Assembly: GCA_024653845.1 (NCBI GenBank)
Contig: JANLHA010000161.1
Location: forward strand, 1-10,635
DNA from: Candidatus Omnitrophota bacterium
GTDB lineage: Bacteria > Omnitrophota > Gorgyraeia > Zapsychrales > JANLHA01
Length of the DNA stretch: 10,635 bases
Reading direction: 5' to 3'
The notes beneath the pieces were generated by a model, which did no database searches, was not told the DNA's origin, and worked only from the letters and a program-made list of their open reading frames with translations. Shown here in pieces: positions 7,468-10,635 of this stretch; within the stretch, counting starts at the first letter, position 1; every line of letters begins with the position of its first letter. The position numbers and the translations under genes were made by a program.

Positions 7468-7911
7468 CTAACCTTCCTTGACTTCACACTCCATGCGAGG
7501 AGCAACTGGCTGGTAGGTAAAATATGATTTACCTCGCTCAATCGATTGATCTTCAATCATTTTAGGAGCGAAGAATCGTCGACACATTTCGCGAGCCATA
7601 TCGACGTCAAAACAGCGACAGCAATAAATATCGATCGAAATAAAGTCTTTGACAGACAACGTGTGAATAACAATGGAACTTTCAATCAGAGGAACCCATC
7701 CCGAAAGACCGGCCTTATCGGGGAAACGCTTCTCATCACTACGAAAGATACTTGGTGGTGACTGCTTTTCCATGCCTAACGCTTCCACGGTCTCGTCGAG
7801 AAACTGGTAGCACAGTGTCAGGTCATCACAAACACCTGGACGGCATTCATACAAATCGAGGAGCAGCTGATAACCAAATGCAGGTTCTTTGCCCCACCTG
7901 TTCTCTTTCAT
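7468..7911 (-). CDS. SpeD-family protein (S-adenosylmethionine decarboxylase-like, pyruvoyl enzyme)
   Basis: This 147-residue protein resembles bacterial class 1b S-adenosylmethionine decarboxylases, which cleave themselves to form a pyruvoyl cofactor and supply aminopropyl groups for spermidine synthesis. GYQLLLDLYEC (13-23) corresponds to the family's N-terminal strand. IESSIVIHT (76-84) corresponds to the processing site. Ser78, His83 and Cys98 fall at the same mutual spacing as the known Ser63, His68 and Cys83 of the Thermotoga maritima enzyme, so self-processing looks possible. Differences from the usual motif are ESS for ESH and HTLSV for HTWPE, and the protein is somewhat longer than typical. 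No spermidine synthase gene is nearby, and some diverged SpeD homologues use other substrates, so AdoMet specificity is not assured. The start has a ribosome site (GAGG 7 bases before the ATG). Confidence 0.78.
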   Translation of the reverse strand: MKENRWGKEPAFGYQLLLDLYECRPGVCDDLTLCYQFLDETVEALGMEKQSPPSIFRSDEKRFPDKAGLSGWVPLIESSIVIHTLSVKDFISIDIYCCRCFDVDMAREMCRRFFAPKMIEDQSIERGKSYFTYQPVAPRMECEVKEG

Positions 7912-8003
7912 CTTTCCACCTCTTTGTAGAAAAAGTTAACGGTCTTACCCCTGGTGATGCTTGTGATGAGAAAACGATGCTGGGATGATTAACTAAGGAT
8001 GAT

Positions 8004-8032
8004 AATATAGTAAAAAAAAGGATAAAAATCAA
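8004..8032 (-). promoter_or_regulatory. Candidate downstream promoter (P2) for speD-leuS
   Basis: Leftward TTGATT (8027-8032) and TATATT (8004-8009) are 17 bases apart, matching consensus at 4/6 and 5/6. Transcription would begin near 7997 with a leader of about 85 bases. The region is very AT-rich, so chance resemblance is a real possibility. It overlaps the hairpin at 8012-8046. Confidence 0.35.
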
Positions 8033-8046
8033 AGTATTTTTTATCC
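8012..8046 (-). terminator. AT-rich hairpin followed by T8, terminator-like on the minus strand
   Basis: Read leftward, GGATAAAAA (8046-8038) pairs with TTTTTATCC (8028-8020) around a 9-base loop and is followed at once by eight T (8019-8012). This is the layout of an intrinsic terminator for leftward transcription only. The stem has just two G-C pairs, so it would be weak. No leftward gene ends here. It would act on transcripts from the strong promoter at 8056-8084, or on antisense transcription out of the thi operon. Confidence 0.35.
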
Positions 8047-8055
8047 TGGTAAAAA

Positions 8056-8084
8056 ATTATCCCACCTCACTTAGCCCAAGTCAA
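8056..8084 (-). promoter_or_regulatory. Strong candidate sigma70-type promoter (P1) for speD-leuS
   Basis: Leftward TTGACT (8079-8084) and GATAAT (8056-8061) each match consensus at 5/6 and are exactly 17 bases apart, the best promoter match in the window. The start point would be near 8049, giving a leader of about 138 bases before the speD-like ATG at 7911. Such transcripts would run almost immediately into the hairpin and T8 run at 8012-8046. Confidence 0.55.
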
Positions 8085-8136
8085 AAAGAAAAATAAAATA
8101 TTTTCTAAAGAGCCCTTGGGACCAGTGGGGGAGAGT

Positions 8137-8165
8137 TTGCAATTTCTCCAAAAGTGTCTTAGAAT
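8137..8165 (+). promoter_or_regulatory. Candidate promoter for the thiSGH operon
   Basis: TTGCAA (8137-8142) and TAGAAT (8160-8165) are 17 bases apart, matching consensus at 4/6 and 5/6. The start would be near 8172, so the leader before thiS (8192) is only about 20 bases, just enough for the AGGAGG ribosome site at 8177-8182. A leader this short leaves no room for a TPP riboswitch. Confidence 0.5.
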
Positions 8166-8191
8166 ACCCTTCTATTAGGAGGAACTTTTGC

Positions 8192-8392
8192 ATGAAAATC
8201 ACGATCAATGGCAAAGAACAAGAATTTGCTCAGGGGAAAACCCTGCAGGCCGTCATTCAAGAATGCCTTCAGAAAACCAATCATGTGATTGCTGAACACA
8301 ATGGAAATATTGTTCGCTCGCCACAATGGGCACAAATTTCGGTCAAAGAAGGTGACCAAGTGGAGCTGGTGACCTTTGTGGGGGGAGGATAA
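8192..8392 (+). CDS. thiS: ThiS, sulfur-carrier protein of thiazole synthesis
   Basis: This 66-residue ubiquitin-fold protein carries the sulfur for the thiazole ring of thiamin as a C-terminal thiocarboxylate. It begins [12 protein letters not shown], as ThiS proteins usually do, and ends in the required glycines (VTFVGGG), the last of which is adenylated and then sulfurated. AGGAGG at 8177-8182 lies 9 bases before the ATG. The gene ends 5 bases before thiG. The terminal Gly codons also supply the GGAGG (8384-8388) that serves as the thiG ribosome site, a compact form of coupling. The adenylating partner (ThiF or similar) is not in this window. Confidence 0.96.
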   Translation: MKITINGKEQEFAQGKTLQAVIQECLQKTNHVIAEHNGNIVRSPQWAQISVKEGDQVELVTFVGGG

Positions 8393-8397
8393 ATCAG

Positions 8398-9207
8398 ATG
8401 CAAACGACAGAAACAAAACATATAGAAAAGACTCAAGATACGCCCCTGGTGATTGGTGGAAAAAGTTTTACCAATCGCTTCCTTTTGGGAACAGGAAAAT
8501 TTAAAAATAAACAAGATTTGGCGGATAGCATTGAGGCCTGCGGCACACAGATCGTGACTGTCGCTTTGCGACGTATTGATCTTGAACACCATGAAGAGAA
8601 TATTCTTGAATATATCCCGAAGAATGTGACATTGCTGACCAACACGTCCGGAGCCAGGAATGCGCAAGAAGCGGTGCGAATTGCCCACTTGGCACGTGAA
8701 TCCGGTTGCGGCAATTGGATCAAAATTGAAGTGATCAATGACAGCAAATATCTTTTGCCAGACAATAACGAGACGATCAAAGCGACCGAAATTTTGAGTA
8801 AGGAAGGATTCATGGTCCTTCCCTATATGTCGCCAGATCTGTATGCCGCGAGGGAATTGGTCAAAGCGGGGGCCGCAACAGTCATGCCGCTCGGATCGTT
8901 GATTGGCAGCAACCAGGGCATCAAAGCCAAAGAATTTATCAAAATTTTAATTGAAGAAATTCGTGATGTTCCAATTATTGTGGATGCGGGGATCGGATCG
9001 CCCTCGCAAGCCGCCGAAGCCATGGAGATGGGTGCCGATGCTGTGTTGGCGAATACCGCGGTGGCCATGGCAGGGCATCCAGCCATGATCGCCAAAGCTT
9101 TTGCGATGGCCGTGGAAGCGGGACGATTAGGGTATTTGAGTAAACTTCCAGCGAAAAAAGACATTGCGAGTGCGTCATCGCCATTGACCGGATTTTTATA
9201 CGAATAA
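8398..9207 (+). CDS. thiG: ThiG, thiazole synthase
   Basis: This 269-residue TIM-barrel enzyme condenses 1-deoxy-D-xylulose 5-phosphate, dehydroglycine and ThiS-thiocarboxylate into the thiazole phosphate of thiamin. Visible family motifs are FLLGTGKF (28-35), TVALRRID (54-61), [20 protein letters not shown] (82-101), the Schiff-base lysine K109 in [20 protein letters not shown] (163-175) and the phosphate-binding [20 protein letters not shown] (195-214). The C-terminus [11 protein letters not shown] is typical. About 14 extra residues precede the first conserved strand. The ATG at 8398 is preceded at 9 bases by GGAGG within the end of thiS. Its iminoacetate substrate would come from the thiH product encoded after the repeat element. 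Confidence 0.97.
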   Translation: MQTTETKHIEKTQDTPLVIGGKSFTNRFLLGTGKFKNKQDLADSIEACGTQIVTVALRRIDLEHHEENILEYIPKNVTLLTNTSGARNAQEAVRIAHLARESGCGNWIKIEVINDSKYLLPDNNETIKATEILSKEGFMVLPYMSPDLYAARELVKAGAATVMPLGSLIGSNQGIKAKEFIKILIEEIRDVPIIVDAGIGSPSQAAEAMEMGADAVLANTAVAMAGHPAMIAKAFAMAVEAGRLGYLSKLPAKKDIASASSPLTGFLYE

Positions 9208-9220
9208 TTTGAATGATGTC

Positions 9221-9334
9221 ATTGCTGATTGGGTTGAATCCCTGAGCGAACTCTGAGGCCCGTCTACAACAAGATTTTTCATTCTAGAATAGACGGGTCG
9301 ATTGTGAGCGAAGGGGTTAAACCCAATCAGCAAT
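9221..9334 (+). repeat. Nested palindromic element, copy 2 (thiG-thiH gap)
   Basis: The core is 9240-9315, matching copy 1 at 71 of 76 bases and lying in the same + strand orientation. Its inner stem pairs CCCGTCTA (9259-9266) with TAGACGGG (9290-9297). The next pair, C-G in copy 1, is C opposite A here, which would be a G-U pair in a minus-strand RNA. TGAGCGAA recurs at 9243-9250 and 9305-9312. The outer arms ATTGCTGATTGGGTT (9221-9235) and AACCCAATCAGCAAT (9320-9334) are perfectly complementary over 15 bp. Beyond one mismatch, the pairing continues into the core ends (to 9243/9312). The arm register relative to the core is the same as in copy 1, but the arm sequences differ. It begins 13 bases after the thiG stop and ends 16 bases before the thiH start. 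Confidence 0.9.
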
Positions 9335-9350
9335 TTCTACTTTATCAAAT

Positions 9351-10373
9351 ATGCTAAACCTTCAGCAACTCCAAAACATTTTAAACAACGACTCTCCCGA
9401 ATTCCTCGAGGAATTGGCGCAAAAGGCCCATCGACTCACTCAGCAGTATTTCGGTCGCACCATGGTTCTTTACGCTCCCATTTATCTTTCAAATTATTGC
9501 AGCAGTCATTGCACGTATTGCGGATTTAGCCTGCACAATCGAATCAAACGATTACGCCTGAATCCTGAACAGATGCATCAAGAAATGAAAACTGTGGCAG
9601 CGACGGGAATTGAGAATATTTTACTTTTAACCGGCGAATCTTACAAGGCCACCCCTCTCTCTTATTTGAAAGAAGCGATAGCAATCGCTAAACAATATTT
9701 CACCAGCATTGCCTTGGAAGTTCACCCGATGGACAGCCAAGAATACCACGAACTTTTCCAACATGGCGTCGATGGGATCACGGTCTATCAAGAAACGTAT
9801 AATCGAGACCGATACAAAGAAGTCCACCTCTCAGGGAAAAAAGCGGATTACGATTATCGTTACGGGACTCCGGAGCGCGCAGCTCAAGCAGGAATGCGTC
9901 ACGTTTCGATGGGAATTTTATTAGGGCTAGCTGACGTGGCGACAGACCTTCTGTCGCTCTATCAACACCTTCGTTACATGGAACAACATTATCCGGGCGT
10001 GGAATATAGCGTTTCTTTTCCCAGGCTGCGTACGATCAAAGGGCACGAGTTTGCCATTTGCGATGTCGACGACAAAAAATTCATCAAGGTCATTTGTCTG
10101 ACACGAATTTTATTCCCTCGAGTTGGAATCAACCTTTCAACCCGAGAAAACGCCAAACTCCGTGATCATGCTTTGGGATTAGGCGTCACACGCATGTCGG
10201 CCGGAAGCAATACCTCTGTGGGGGGATACAGTCTCGAGAACACAGATGATCAGGAACCGCAATTTGACATTGAAGACCATCGATCCGTAAGTGATATGAT
10301 TCAACTTTTAAAAGAAAAAAATTTTGATCCCGTCTTAACGGACTGGCGTCCCATCTCCAATCAAGCCTCATAA
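9351..10373 (+). CDS. thiH: ThiH, 2-iminoacetate synthase (radical SAM tyrosine lyase)
   Basis: This 340-residue radical SAM enzyme cleaves tyrosine to 2-iminoacetate (dehydroglycine) and p-cresol, feeding ThiG in anaerobic-type thiazole synthesis. The iron-sulfur motif is CSSHCTYC (Cys50, Cys54, Cys57), followed by GFSLHNRIKR. Other ThiH-like stretches are LLLTGES, VYQETYNRDRY, HLSGKKADYDYR, YSVSFPRLR and INLSTRE. The C-terminal BATS-type region ends FDIEDHRSVSDMI through PVLTDW. The protein lacks about 30 N-terminal residues compared with E. coli ThiH. The frame is closed by a TAA at 9318-9320 inside the right arm of the repeat, so it cannot extend far. No Shine-Dalgarno precedes the ATG at 9351, unlike thiS and thiG. 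Confidence 0.95.
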   Translation: MLNLQQLQNILNNDSPEFLEELAQKAHRLTQQYFGRTMVLYAPIYLSNYCSSHCTYCGFSLHNRIKRLRLNPEQMHQEMKTVAATGIENILLLTGESYKATPLSYLKEAIAIAKQYFTSIALEVHPMDSQEYHELFQHGVDGITVYQETYNRDRYKEVHLSGKKADYDYRYGTPERAAQAGMRHVSMGILLGLADVATDLLSLYQHLRYMEQHYPGVEYSVSFPRLRTIKGHEFAICDVDDKKFIKVICLTRILFPRVGINLSTRENAKLRDHALGLGVTRMSAGSNTSVGGYSLENTDDQEPQFDIEDHRSVSDMIQLLKEKNFDPVLTDWRPISNQAS

Positions 10374-10382
10374 ACCACTTGA

Positions 10383-10634
10383 TCAAGATGCCTTTTGGAA
10401 AATCTTTTTCATAAAAAACAGCGCAATGATCGCGCCCCAGCCGTAAAGAGATAACACCACAAATACAACCGGATCTTGCATCATGATTTCGGCAATCCTT
10501 TGTGGATCTGTGATCGACCCCACACCCATGGCTAAAAAATATTGAACGAAAAGAATCCTCGCCGGCGAGGCCACCATAGAAATCAAAAAATATTTCTTCA
10601 AAGAAATTTTTGTAAGACCAAACCCTAAATCTAG
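10383..10634 (-). CDS. C-terminal 83 residues of a membrane protein, probably TVP38/TMEM64 (VTT) family
   Basis: The frame is open from the right edge of the window to a TGA at 10383-10385, so the start lies outside. The visible part begins LDLGFGLTKISLKKYFLISM and continues MVASPARILFVQYFLAMG. This is reminiscent of the LGLTRIRFRDYL and LPG-type re-entrant region of TVP38/TMEM64 (SNARE-associated, DedA-related) proteins. A second hydrophobic segment, VVFVVLSLYGWGAIIALFF, precedes the basic tail KKIFQKAS. Members are multi-pass membrane proteins, some linked to lipid scrambling or transport, but no function can be assigned here. A short TTG-initiated version at 10601 is possible, but the uninterrupted upstream frame argues for a longer gene. 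It converges on thiH with 9 bases between stop codons. Confidence 0.6.
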   Translation of the reverse strand, partial: LDLGFGLTKISLKKYFLISMVASPARILFVQYFLAMGVGSITDPQRIAEIMMQDPVVFVVLSLYGWGAIIALFFMKKIFQKAS

Positions 10635-10635
10635 A

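Noticed and set aside
8085..8191. TPP riboswitch upstream of thiS
   Set aside because: I found no THI-box strings, and the promoter candidate leaves only about 20 bases of leader.
10383..10601. Complete 72-residue protein starting with TTG at 10601
   Set aside because: The frame continues open to the window edge with sequence typical of a longer membrane protein, so it is treated as the C-terminal end of a gene that begins outside.

Overview
The window looks like a chromosomal segment of an uncultured bacterium, most likely Candidatus Omnitrophota (former OP3). Two things suggest this. The partial exported protein at the left edge resembles a family I remember from Omnitrophota genomes (recall, not a database result). 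The rest is a moderate-GC, tightly packed set of ordinary bacterial genes. I see no phage, plasmid, transposase, CRISPR, rRNA or tRNA sequence.

Positions 1-7911 are read leftward: speD-like gene, leuS, comEA-like gene, comEC-like gene, PAS sensor histidine kinase, single-domain response regulator, then the exported protein, which runs off the left edge. speD and leuS are 6 bases apart. comEA overlaps comEC by 22 bases. comEC and the kinase are 24 bases apart, and the kinase and regulator 26 bases. These are probably two operons (speD-leuS and comEA-comEC-kinase-regulator), possibly one. The exported protein appears to have its own promoter.

Positions 7912-8191 form a divergent promoter region. 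It holds two leftward promoter candidates with an AT-rich hairpin and T8 run between or across them, and one rightward promoter. Rightward from there runs a thiamin-thiazole operon, thiS-thiG-thiH (sulfur carrier, thiazole synthase, radical-SAM tyrosine lyase), with no TPP riboswitch that I can find. A partial membrane protein of probable TVP38/TMEM64 (VTT) type converges on thiH from the right edge.

The most unusual signal is a pair of intergenic elements, one between leuS and comEA (4828-4939) and one between thiG and thiH (9221-9334). They share a 76-base core (71/76 identical) that contains its own hairpin and two TGAGCGAA boxes. Each core sits exactly in the centre of a further inverted repeat of about 20 bp. 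The arms of that outer repeat differ between the two loci, yet remain self-complementary at each. A conserved centre inside locus-specific complementary arms is the reverse of ordinary terminal inverted repeats. It suggests either a covarying structured RNA or cruciform family, or a small mobile element that inserts into the tip of hairpins.
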